NCBI GenBank assembly: GCA_001724275.1
Contig: MEDZ01000002.1
Span: 1-64,000 of the forward strand
Direction of reading: 5' to 3'
Origin: Gemmatimonadetes bacterium SCN 70-22
GTDB lineage: Bacteria; Gemmatimonadota; Gemmatimonadetes; Gemmatimonadales; Gemmatimonadaceae
DNA length: 64,000 bases
Shown here in pieces: positions 8,171 to 16,100 of this stretch; positions within the stretch are counted from its first letter, which is position 1, and each line of letters starts with the position of its first letter. The notes under the pieces were generated by a model. It searched no databases. It was not told the DNA's origin and was given only the letters and a program-made list of their open reading frames with translations. The position numbers were made by a program, and so were the translations under genes.

Positions 8171-9958
8171 GTGCGCCCGATCTCCTGGCTTCATATCTCC
8201 GACATCCACATGCGCCCGCGCGATGCCTGGCCGCAGCACGTCGTGACGACGGCCATGTACGAGGATATCCGCGCCAAACGCCCGGAGCGCCCCGCAGATT
8301 TCGCTCTCGTCACGGGAGACCTCGCGTTTGGTGGCAAGGCCGAGGAGTATGAGCTTGTCAGAGGCTTTCTCGACGAGCTGTCCGCAGCATCGGGCGTCCC
8401 GGCCGACCGGATCTTCTGCATACCGGGGAATCACGACATCGACCGGGACCGTCAGAGGTTCTGCTTTCAGGGCGCCCGTGCCGCTCTTCAGGACTCGGCC
8501 AGCACCGATGCCTTTCTGGGCTCTCCCGATGCCGATGATTTCCGAACGCTGATGGCGCGTCAGGAACATTATCGAAGTTTTCAGAAGTCCTACTTTGCCA
8601 ACCAGGAGAGAATCCCCACGCCCGACGGCCTTGGATACGTCGCGCGCTTGATTGTCGATGGCGTTCGCATCGCCATCGTCGGACTTGACACCGCATGGCT
8701 CGCTAACGGCGGCATCGATGATCACATGAAGTTGCTGCTTGGAGAGCGCCAGCTCCTGAACGCGCTCTCCCTGGCGGTCGAGAGCGCTGATCCGCCCCAC
8801 ATCGTGGTGGCCATGGGCCATCACCCTCTTCATCTGCTACAGGACTTCGACCGCCGCGCCGCCCTGAGGCGCATTGAAGGCAAGTGCCATTTCTACCACT
8901 GCGGCCACCTTCATGAACCGGAGGAACGCGCTGGCGGGCAGACTCCGGGCGGCTGCGTGACCGTCGCCACTGGCGCATCGTTTGAGACGCGGCAGTCGCA
9001 CAATACCTATTCATTTGTGCGCCTCGATCTTCGTCAAGCCGAGCGCACGATTGCGACGCATCGCTATAGTCCGGGCGACGGGGCGTTCAATTCAGTTGCC
9101 ACCCAGCGATACCGGATCGAAGTCCAGCCAATCGCGCAGTGCGACCTCCGCGAGCTGGCGGAGGCGCTCGCCGCTTATGGCATCTCATCGCACCTGTACT
9201 ACCTCGCAGCTCTCCTGCTCGACATGAAAGCCGAAGTCCCGGTGCCAACCGGGGCGAGCTATACGATGGCATCGCTTGCGGCCATGGAGGGAATCGGTGA
9301 CACGGCCCTGAAGTCAGAAACGCTGGGTTTTCTGGCGTTTCGCAACGTGCTGCGCGTGCTGTATGGCCGTGAGGACCTCGCCGCCATTCTCGCGGCCCAC
9401 GGCGACGCGGTAAGTACCTATGCCGCAAGACTGTCGAATCTCTGCGCAACCGACGCGAGCTTGCAGGCGCGGCTCGGCGGGCAGGAGGCAGACGCCCGGT
9501 CACTCGCCGCCGTCGGGCCGGCCGAACCGTTCTCCCACACCAAAGACCTCTGGCAGGACCTCTGCGACTCCCATGACTGGGAGATGCTGCGGGGACAGGT
9601 CGAACCGTACATAGCATCCGATGACGAGTCGCTCGCGCTCTGCGCCACGCGCATGCTCGCACTTGCGCTTGCGAACTCCGATGAAAGAGCCGACAAGGAA
9701 CGCGCCATCATGCTCTACCGCTCGCTGATCGAGAGCGGGTCGCCGGAGCCGTCCGACGCGCTCAACCTCACCGAGCTTCTTATGGACATCGGCCAGCCGG
9801 ACGAGGCCAAGGTCGTTGTTCTTGGCGCGATTCATCGGTGTCCGGTAAGCGCCGCTGACCGTCTGAACAGCGCGGGTCAGCTCATCGTAGCGGCGACCGG
9901 CGACAAGGAGTTTCGCAACCAACTGAGCGCAGCAATAGCGGAGAGAGGTTCACGGTGA
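8171..9958 (+). CDS. Calcineurin-like metallophosphoesterase with helical repeat C-terminus
   Basis: The first 270 or so residues form a dinuclear-metal phosphoesterase: Asp11-x-His13 (ISDIH), GD at 49-50, GNHD at 86-89, GHHP at 216-219 and GHLH at 245-248. All five metal motifs are present, so it should be active on a phosphodiester such as DNA, RNA, a cyclic nucleotide or a cofactor. The remaining 320 residues are alpha-helical and have TPR-like pairs near the end (about 490-590). The domain order suggests an enzyme with a protein-interaction arm. It is read from a GTG right after the metallopeptidase stop and overlaps the GHKL ATPase start by four bases, so the two probably act together. 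The family includes nucleases (Mre11/SbcD type) and phosphatases, and the substrate cannot be told from sequence. Confidence 0.88.
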   Translation: MRPISWLHISDIHMRPRDAWPQHVVTTAMYEDIRAKRPERPADFALVTGDLAFGGKAEEYELVRGFLDELSAASGVPADRIFCIPGNHDIDRDRQRFCFQGARAALQDSASTDAFLGSPDADDFRTLMARQEHYRSFQKSYFANQERIPTPDGLGYVARLIVDGVRIAIVGLDTAWLANGGIDDHMKLLLGERQLLNALSLAVESADPPHIVVAMGHHPLHLLQDFDRRAALRRIEGKCHFYHCGHLHEPEERAGGQTPGGCVTVATGASFETRQSHNTYSFVRLDLRQAERTIATHRYSPGDGAFNSVATQRYRIEVQPIAQCDLRELAEALAAYGISSHLYYLAALLLDMKAEVPVPTGASYTMASLAAMEGIGDTALKSETLGFLAFRNVLRVLYGREDLAAILAAHGDAVSTYAARLSNLCATDASLQARLGGQEADARSLAAVGPAEPFSHTKDLWQDLCDSHDWEMLRGQVEPYIASDDESLALCATRMLALALANSDERADKERAIMLYRSLIESGSPEPSDALNLTELLMDIGQPDEAKVVVLGAIHRCPVSAADRLNSAGQLIVAATGDKEFRNQLSAAIAERGSR

Positions 9959-12216
9959 GTGAAGAGCGCAAGACCTTTGTGCCGGGGATAGATTTTCCGA
10001 GCATCCTCACGCTGCTCTCAAAGCAGATCTATGAGACGCCTCTCGCCTTCATCCGCGAGAATGTCCAAAACGCCGTGGACGCCGTGCGCATTCAGGCGTT
10101 CCGCGAAGGCGTAGATCCCGCCGACGCGCGATACAGAATCGATATCACGGTCGAAGGCGATACAATCAAGGTGCGCGACAACGGCACCGGCATGTCCGCC
10201 GAAGACCTGAAACGGTTCTTCTGGAGCATGGGTGCCAGCGGAAAGCGCACGGCGGAAGCAATCGCAGCAGGTTGCGTCGGCATGTTCGGCATCGGCGGCT
10301 TTGCGAATTTCGGAGTATGCCACACGCTGGAAGTGATTTCACAGATCGAAGGCTCGTCCGAAGGGACGCTGACGCGGCTATCACAGGCGGATATCGAAGC
10401 ATCTCAAGGTCGAATCCCCCCTGTTACCCTCGAAACATCCGATCTCGCAGGGCCGCGCGGGACGCTTGTCGTCGGGCATCTTCGAAGCGCGCCGAATCTC
10501 GACGACCTGCGGCGCTACCTCCGCGATTTCGTCAAATTCGTTCCATCCGCGGTGTTCTTCGGCACGGAGAAGCTCTCTCAGAACTCCTTCTCCGACATCG
10601 AGGACCGCAGCAACCTTACGCAGATCGGCGGACCCGAGGCCCAGGACTGGCAGGGCAAGAATCTCGTCGTTACAGGACGCCTGTATGAGGACCGTGGACA
10701 TACCCTCGTCGCGGCGATTGATGGACTCACGGTCTCGGGCGAGGCTATCAACATGACCGGCCACATCCGCTTCGAGAATGGCGCGTTTGATGTTTTCAAG
10801 CGCGGTTTCAAGCTCTGTGCGACCACAATAGCTACCAACATCGGCGTGTCGGGGCGTCTGGATTGCGACAAGTTCATCCCCACGGCCGGCCGGGATTCCC
10901 TGGACGCCGAGACGACAAGCCTCCTGAACCGCATTACCCAGACGCTTGAGGCGGTTGCCGTTGACGAGATCCTGAGCGACCCGGAGCGGATCGGCCAGTA
11001 CACCAGACTCTTCCGCTACATCAACCAGCACGGCCTTGTGAGCAAGCTCGGGAACGTCAAGGTCCGCCTTGCCGATGGCGCCGAGAGTACCCTTGGCGCC
11101 ATCCGGCGCCGTGCGGAACAAGGGGGCGTAAGCGTGTTCTTCGGCGTCGCGCAGAAGCAGGCTCTCAACCAGATCATGCAGGCGAGAGGGCATCTTGTGG
11201 TCCTGCTCTCAGCCGATCGCCATCGTCAGCAGGCCGAACGCCAGTACCTTGAGCAATTCTGCCGCGCCAAGCCGTTCGACGGCATGATCGACTGCCGGGA
11301 GACTTACACGGACCTGACCCGCTTCGAGAAGGTTTTCTTGAGCGAACTCGAACTCAGCATCTCGAAGGCCTACGAGGTGAAGAACTTCCGGCTCGTACCA
11401 GGAAAGCTCACCGAGGACATCCCGGTCTTCGTCAAGGAGTACAGCGGCAACCAGTCCCCCGACATTTTCGTTGACGTGCGGCATGATGAAATCGCCAAGC
11501 TGGAAGCTTTGGGATACACGCAAGTTCTCTACTCCCTGATTGCCACCTTCTGCCGCGAATATCTCGGACCATCGCTCAAGAAATGGAGCCCGCGTTTCTT
11601 TGGTGACGGCGCGCTCAATCTTGAACTTCTCGCGAAGCGGCGCTCAGAGCTGTGGGTGCTGCTGAAGGACGATATCGGTATCGTGCGCAAGCCGGTCCAG
11701 CGCCAGGTCGTCAGGCGCTCGGATGTACAGGTCGTCAATGTTGGAGGCGGCCAGGCGCAAGCCGAACCACCGGCTGGCAAACCGATGCCACGACTCCTGC
11801 GCATCGTCGATGACGAATCGACAACGAACCTTGCGGGCTTCTACATCAGATTGCCTGACAGCGCCTTTCATGCCTACGGTGATCTGCTCCCGGAGTGCGA
11901 GAGCCGCGGCGTGGTCTGGGCTGGCAACAAGATCCTCTACGTCGCCTCGGACACGGTGAGCGCTGCGTTTCAGTACGAGATCCGGCTTGACGAAGTGGTT
12001 GCCACCGATGTCAACGGCGTTACTCGCGGCGAAGGCGCAGAAGCCCTGGATCGGCCGCTACAGCAGATGTATAACGGCCTGTACTTCCCGATTCCGGCCA
12101 CGCTCGAACGCTTCCTCGTTCCGCGCGGGGACGAAGAAATACGGCTGGAGTTGCATTGCGACTGGATTGACATGCGAACCGCGAAGCACTGGCAGCCCAG
12201 GGACTCGGCAGCGTAG
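9955..12216 (+). CDS. Large GHKL (Hsp90/MORC-like) ATPase, probable defence component
   Basis: The N-terminal 120 residues carry the full GHKL ATP-binding signature: an N-box with Glu35, Asn39 and Asp42 (ENVQNAVDA), DNGTGM at 75-80, and the ATP lid GMFGIGGFANFG at 109-120. These match Hsp90, MutL and MORC more closely than histidine kinases, and no kinase phospho-acceptor domain is present. The rest of the 753 residues is not recognised. It includes an expected transducer-like region (about 200-330) and a C-terminal beta-rich part. No nuclease motif was seen. The GTG start lies in a GTGA overlap with the phosphoesterase gene, and it is the last operon gene. GHKL ATPases of the MutL/MORC type are known from R-M neighbourhoods, where they are thought to sense or remodel DNA. 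Here the phosphoesterase may supply the catalytic output. Confidence 0.85.
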   Translation: MSEERKTFVPGIDFPSILTLLSKQIYETPLAFIRENVQNAVDAVRIQAFREGVDPADARYRIDITVEGDTIKVRDNGTGMSAEDLKRFFWSMGASGKRTAEAIAAGCVGMFGIGGFANFGVCHTLEVISQIEGSSEGTLTRLSQADIEASQGRIPPVTLETSDLAGPRGTLVVGHLRSAPNLDDLRRYLRDFVKFVPSAVFFGTEKLSQNSFSDIEDRSNLTQIGGPEAQDWQGKNLVVTGRLYEDRGHTLVAAIDGLTVSGEAINMTGHIRFENGAFDVFKRGFKLCATTIATNIGVSGRLDCDKFIPTAGRDSLDAETTSLLNRITQTLEAVAVDEILSDPERIGQYTRLFRYINQHGLVSKLGNVKVRLADGAESTLGAIRRRAEQGGVSVFFGVAQKQALNQIMQARGHLVVLLSADRHRQQAERQYLEQFCRAKPFDGMIDCRETYTDLTRFEKVFLSELELSISKAYEVKNFRLVPGKLTEDIPVFVKEYSGNQSPDIFVDVRHDEIAKLEALGYTQVLYSLIATFCREYLGPSLKKWSPRFFGDGALNLELLAKRRSELWVLLKDDIGIVRKPVQRQVVRRSDVQVVNVGGGQAQAEPPAGKPMPRLLRIVDDESTTNLAGFYIRLPDSAFHAYGDLLPECESRGVVWAGNKILYVASDTVSAAFQYEIRLDEVVATDVNGVTRGEGAEALDRPLQQMYNGLYFPIPATLERFLVPRGDEEIRLELHCDWIDMRTAKHWQPRDSAA

Positions 12217-12231
12217 CAGGCTGACGGCAGG

Positions 12232-12723
12232 TCAAGAACCATCACGCTCCCAGACCAGCCGGCTGATCGCCTTGAACTTGGTCACGCTGAGCGCGCCGCG
12301 TTCGTTGCGAGCTTTCGACCCGCGCGCGGAAAGTGCCGCGAGCACGGCCTCGCGGTCCGCTTCGTAGATCGCAAACGCGTCGAACTCCTCATTGAGCAAC
12401 ACCATCAGCACGGCGTCGAATTCCTTCGCCGTATCGATCCGGCCCAGGCGCTGGCCCGGCTTGCAGCCCGGCAGCATGCAGCGGCCCTTGATCTGAAAAC
12501 GCCTGCCGCCCTTGCCGACGCCATCGTAACCCGCGTGACGCGCGGGTGTGAGCGCAACACCCAGCAGCCGCGCCGCCTCATTCCTCGCTGCGGCGAGTGG
12601 GGCACAGACACAGCCTGCCCCTTCGCAGGGCCGCGCGACGGCGCCCAAACCGCATGTCGAGTTCGAGGTCGCCCTGCCGTCCACGCGCGTCGCCGACTCT
12701 CCGGCAACTCCGCGCCCCTCCAA
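12232..12723 (-). CDS. Small PD-(D/E)xK-like protein (DUF6998-like), possibly N-terminally degraded
   Basis: The C-terminal 110 residues look like a real domain: NEAARLLGV, then ARHAGYDGVG, then RRFQIKGR, then FDAVLMVLLNEEFDAFAIYEA. The Asp followed by Gln-x-Lys resembles the nuclease core of small restriction endonuclease-like proteins; the overall pattern recalls DUF6998, which I recognise only by eye. The first 45 or so residues are low-complexity and unlike the domain. The given start is a TTG, and a GTG at 12684 is an alternative. The 5' end may be lost or frameshifted, so it could be a pseudogene. It converges on the GHKL gene, 15 bases away, and marks the edge of the island. Confidence 0.5.
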   Translation of the reverse strand: MEGRGVAGESATRVDGRATSNSTCGLGAVARPCEGAGCVCAPLAAARNEAARLLGVALTPARHAGYDGVGKGGRRFQIKGRCMLPGCKPGQRLGRIDTAKEFDAVLMVLLNEEFDAFAIYEADREAVLAALSARGSKARNERGALSVTKFKAISRLVWERDGS

Positions 12724-12960
12724 CCAGTTCGCGGTCCCCTTCGCTGATCAGTACACGGCCACGCGCCTCCGACCTGTGCGCAAGCGCAGAGTCCCGCGGC
12801 GGCTACCCCGCCCGGCCCCCGGCCGATCACAGTCGCTGGCACCGAAGGCTCCGGGCACCGTGAACCCTGAGGCTAGCTGCCCGCCGCACCACCCTGCATT
12901 GTTTCCCAACCCACGCCCCCATCCTCGCCGCCGCAAGCGCCCACCACGTCAACGCCCCCC

Positions 12961-13533
12961 ATGAACCCCAAGGCCGCCCTCATTGCCGCCCTCATCGCCG
13001 TCGGCATCTGGTTCCTCGCCGCCGCCTGGCGCGCGATGACCCGGCATCGCCAGGCCGGTGGCGCGGTCGCTCCCACGGTTCCCCTGCTGGCCGTGGGCTT
13101 CGGCACCAACTTCTTCGACACGCTAGGCATTGGATCGTTTGCCACCACCACCGCGGCCGTGCGGCATTGGCGATTGATGGCGGACGAACTGCTCCCCGGC
13201 ACGCTGAACCTCGGGCACACGATCCCGGTCATCCTGCAGGCCATCATCTACACGCGCATCGTCCCGGTCGATCCGGTCACCCTCGTCCTCATGATCGCCT
13301 CGGCGGTGGTCGGGTCGTATCTCGGGGCCGGAGTGGTCTCCGGGTGGTCGCGGCGCGGCGTCCAGCTCGGGATGGGCGGCGCGCTCGTTGCCGCTGCGCT
13401 GCTCATGCTCCTCTCGCAGCTGAACCGGCTCCCCGGTGGCGGCGAGCTGCTCCGCGTCGAAGGAACGCATCTAGGCGTCGCCATGGCAGCCCTCTACATG
13501 CTCGGCGCCATGCGCTTCGCTCGCGCCGACTAG
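12961..13533 (+). CDS. TSUP (TauE/SafE) family membrane protein, C-terminally truncated
   Basis: This 190-residue hydrophobic protein matches the TSUP/DUF81 family of sulfite or anion exporters in its first two thirds: NFFDTLGIGSFATTT, PGTLNLGHTIPVILQA and the GSYLGAGVVSGWSRR segment. Family members usually run to 250-300 residues with a second copy of the repeat. Here the reading frame stops after MLGAMRFARAD and the second half is not found downstream to 13753. It is therefore probably a decayed gene or a very short variant. Confidence 0.7.
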   Translation: MNPKAALIAALIAVGIWFLAAAWRAMTRHRQAGGAVAPTVPLLAVGFGTNFFDTLGIGSFATTTAAVRHWRLMADELLPGTLNLGHTIPVILQAIIYTRIVPVDPVTLVLMIASAVVGSYLGAGVVSGWSRRGVQLGMGGALVAAALLMLLSQLNRLPGGGELLRVEGTHLGVAMAALYMLGAMRFARAD

Positions 13534-13753
13534 TTGGACTGCCGCGGCGCGATTGCCGAACGCGGCGTGGTCGAGAGGGCGCCGTTTCACCAGCACGTCG
13601 ATGGAGTCGATCCGCGCCCGACCGTTCATCCTCCCGCAACGCCGACCACGCTGACGTTCCGCACCAGGAGGTCGGCATCGCTGGCGACCCTCGCTGCCGA
13701 TTTCAGCGGGAGCTGACGTTACTCCGCTACCTTCCGCGGCCGTAGCTTTGGGT

Positions 13754-14161
13754 ATGCCCATCCCTCTCCCTGGCGCCGTCGCCGGCGCCCCGCGCACCTG
13801 GCTCCGGCTCGAGGGCCTGGCCGTCCTCGCCCTCGCGGTCCTCCTCTACCACCTCGGGGGGCACTCGTGGCTCCTCTTCGCGGCACTGTTCTTCGCGCCG
13901 GACCTGAGCTTCGCCTTCTACCTCGCGGGGCCCCGCATCGGCGCCGTCGCCTACAACCTCGCCCACAGCTACGTCGGTCCGGTGGCGGCCGCCGCGTTGG
14001 CCATCCTCACCGGGCGCCCGCCGGTGGTGGCGCTGCTGTGGGCGGCGCACATCGGCTTCGACCGCGCGCTCGGCTACGGGCTCAAGTACCCGAGCGGCTT
14101 CGCCGATACGCACCTCGACCGGATCGGGCGCCGGGGGGAGGCGGGCGCACCGGCGAATTAG
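13754..14161 (+). CDS. DUF4260 family membrane protein
   Basis: The protein has 135 residues and about four hydrophobic segments. The sequence from LRLEGLAVL to FDRALGYGLKYPSGF closely follows the DUF4260 pattern, including the conserved YNLAHSYVGP and HIGFDRALGYGLK segments. The ATG at 13754 was preferred to the in-frame TTG six bases upstream. Its function is unknown; these are small integral membrane proteins. Confidence 0.85.
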   Translation: MPIPLPGAVAGAPRTWLRLEGLAVLALAVLLYHLGGHSWLLFAALFFAPDLSFAFYLAGPRIGAVAYNLAHSYVGPVAAAALAILTGRPPVVALLWAAHIGFDRALGYGLKYPSGFADTHLDRIGRRGEAGAPAN

Positions 14162-14352
14162 TGTGGCGCCGCCGCTGGAGAGTGGGCTAGCGTATGACTC
14201 GGACTCGACTCGGCCTTCGCCGTGTGATCAGTGCCCGGGTCGATAGTCACACTGGGCGCCGACGGCAGCGCCGAGCGCGCCGATGCTGAGTGTGTGAAGG
14301 GCGGCAGCAAGATCTGGCGTTGGGCCATCATCCTCACCCTCCATCTCCACTC

Positions 14353-14820
14353 ATGCCGCTACTCGCCTGGCTCCTCTCCGCCGCCCTGTGCACTCCACCT
14401 CTCTCGGCGCTACCCTGCACCTGCGTGCCGGCCACGCCGCCGAGCAGTCGCGCCGCCGCCCTGGAGCTCGCCGCCAGCTTTGACGCCGTGTTCGAGGGAC
14501 GCGTCCTCAGCGTGACGACGGTGCCCGACTCGCAGGCCATGAGCGACGGTCAGGCGTTCCACCGCTGGTCCGAGGACCGCGCGCTCATCGCGGTGACGCG
14601 ACGCTGGAAAGGGGCGCCCACTGATACCGTGCGTGTGCACTCGGCGGCCCAGACCACGATGTGTGGGTTCGGCTTCGAGGCCGGTGCCCGGGTGTTGATG
14701 TTCGCCACCTTGGACTCTCTCCACACCTTGACCACGTCGAAGTGCACGCCCTCCATCGTGTGGGGTGCGGAGGCGGAGCGTCTCGCACGCCTCCTGGGAC
14801 GCCCTCAGTCGCGCCGCTGA
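14353..14820 (+). CDS. Small secreted protein with NTR/TIMP-like domain
   Basis: The protein has 155 residues. It starts with a signal peptide (MPLLAWLLSAAL...SALPCTC). The mature part has Cys pairs in the order CTC, then a single Cys (MCGFGF), then Cys near the end (SKCTPS). Between them are FDAVFEGRV and VTRRWKGAPTDTVRVHSA. This pattern is typical of bacterial netrin/TIMP-like domains, which are exported and disulfide-bonded. The partner is unknown. The frame is open upstream to 14290, but the signal peptide favours 14353. Confidence 0.7.
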   Translation: MPLLAWLLSAALCTPPLSALPCTCVPATPPSSRAAALELAASFDAVFEGRVLSVTTVPDSQAMSDGQAFHRWSEDRALIAVTRRWKGAPTDTVRVHSAAQTTMCGFGFEAGARVLMFATLDSLHTLTTSKCTPSIVWGAEAERLARLLGRPQSRR

Positions 14821-14991
14821 GGTCCGAGAGCGGCGGTACTAGCCCGCCCGAATGGGACAGTGCGCTGCCGATCGCCCCTTGTCGCCTCGGCTGTCGGTCA
14901 ACCTTGACGCAGGGCGAGCCGGCGTGGGTTGCAGGGACGGCACTCGTTGGTTCGCCTTGGGTATCACGTGCATCACTTCAGGGAGGACAGG

Positions 14992-15420
14992 ATGCGGACG
15001 TGGCTGGCTGAGATGCGGAGTGGAGTGGTAGCAGGCCTGACGGCTGCTGTCGTTTTGGCCACGGGGACGACGTTGAGCGAGCGGCTCACGCACGATGGAG
15101 CTGCGCCCAGCACACCAGTGGCATCCGTCGGCTGGCGTCCGCCGGCTCTGGTGGATCCGGTCGCGGCGGCCCAGGGCGCCGCACGCCGCGGTGACCGGAT
15201 GCTGCTCGCGGTGAAGGTCGGTGATTCGCTCAGCGTCCCCGGAGTGTCGTCCGAGGAGCAGCGGCGCGCAGCGAGCGATCCGGTCCGTGCCCTCACGCCA
15301 CGATCGGTGGGGCTGTTCGGTGACGACTGGATGGCGTTCGTGCAAGACGCCATTCCCTACGCCGCCGCCTACAATGCCGTGCTCCTCGTGACCCCATCGA
15401 CCAGCTCCCCGGCGTCGTAG
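14992..15420 (+). CDS. Hypothetical protein with N-terminal membrane segment
   Basis: This 142-residue protein is not recognised. A GGGAGG Shine-Dalgarno precedes the ATG at 14992. Residues 8-30 form one hydrophobic segment (VVAGLTAAVVLATGTTL), followed by a polar region. It lies between two other small exported proteins and may be a membrane-anchored periplasmic protein. No conserved motif was seen. Confidence 0.55.
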   Translation: MRTWLAEMRSGVVAGLTAAVVLATGTTLSERLTHDGAAPSTPVASVGWRPPALVDPVAAAQGAARRGDRMLLAVKVGDSLSVPGVSSEEQRRAASDPVRALTPRSVGLFGDDWMAFVQDAIPYAAAYNAVLLVTPSTSSPAS

Positions 15421-15452
15421 CGGTCGGCGGCGTGACTCATTCCCGACCTCGT

Positions 15453-15947
15453 ATGCCGCCCCACATCGGTTGCAGCAGACGGGCACGTTCGACGGGACGG
15501 CTCGCCCTTGCCCTGGTACCGTGGCTCTGCGCAGCGTGCGCGCGCGCACCATCGGCTGCGGCACGAGTGAATCCCGCCTGCGCGGACCCGCACGATCCGC
15601 CCGGTACCGTTTCCATCGACTCTGCGACGGCGGGACCCGGCGCTCTGGTGCTGCACTTCTACCGCACTGCCACGGGCGCCCCACTCGGTCACGTCACGTT
15701 CGGCTCACGCGACGACGCACTCGGCGGTACCGCTGACTCGCTTGGATACCTCCGCATCACGGTACCACGCGCGGGGCGCCTCCCGCTCCGCTCGATGCGG
15801 CTCGGCTACCGTCCGCGCGTGGACTCGATCGCCGTCGCAGCAGACTCGGTGCTATGGCTTCGCATCGGCATGGCCCGCAGCTTCGTCGACGCCCGGCGCT
15901 GCCTGGGCGACTTCACCGTAAGCTCCCTACCGACGCACTCCTGGTGA
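15453..15947 (+). CDS. Putative lipoprotein with a carboxypeptidase-regulatory-like fold
   Basis: The 164-residue protein has an N-terminal signal ending in a lipobox-like LCAAC. The mature part contains GAPLGHVTFGSRDDALGGTADSLGYLRITVPRAG, shown here only as the kind of gain-of-loop pattern (substitution, turn, then 'D-x-x-G-x-x') found in carboxypeptidase regulatory-like beta-sandwich domains. Function unknown. A GTG 21 bases upstream is an alternative start. Confidence 0.55.
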   Translation: MPPHIGCSRRARSTGRLALALVPWLCAACARAPSAAARVNPACADPHDPPGTVSIDSATAGPGALVLHFYRTATGAPLGHVTFGSRDDALGGTADSLGYLRITVPRAGRLPLRSMRLGYRPRVDSIAVAADSVLWLRIGMARSFVDARRCLGDFTVSSLPTHSW

Positions 15948-16062
15948 TGCGCACGCCCGCCCTCTCCCTCGCGGCCGCTCGCACCACCCAGCGCCAACCC
16001 AGACTGAACCGTCCCTGGATTGCCCGGCGCCCCGTGTCCTGAGTCGCAATCGCCCCCCCGGT

Positions 16063-16091
16063 GCGTCCCGCCGGCCCTCCCGGCGGGACGC
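16063..16091. terminator. GC hairpin between convergent genes
   Basis: The 12-base arms at 16063-16074 and 16080-16091 are perfectly complementary with a 5-base loop. The hairpin sits between the converging lipoprotein and CHRD genes and could end transcription from both sides. It has no T-tract. Confidence 0.6.
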
Positions 16092-16100
16092 CCGGCCACG

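Noticed and set aside
12548-12964. Plus-strand 138-residue frame across the island edge
   Set aside because: Pro/Arg-rich and unlike any protein; it is opposite the more credible minus-strand ORF.
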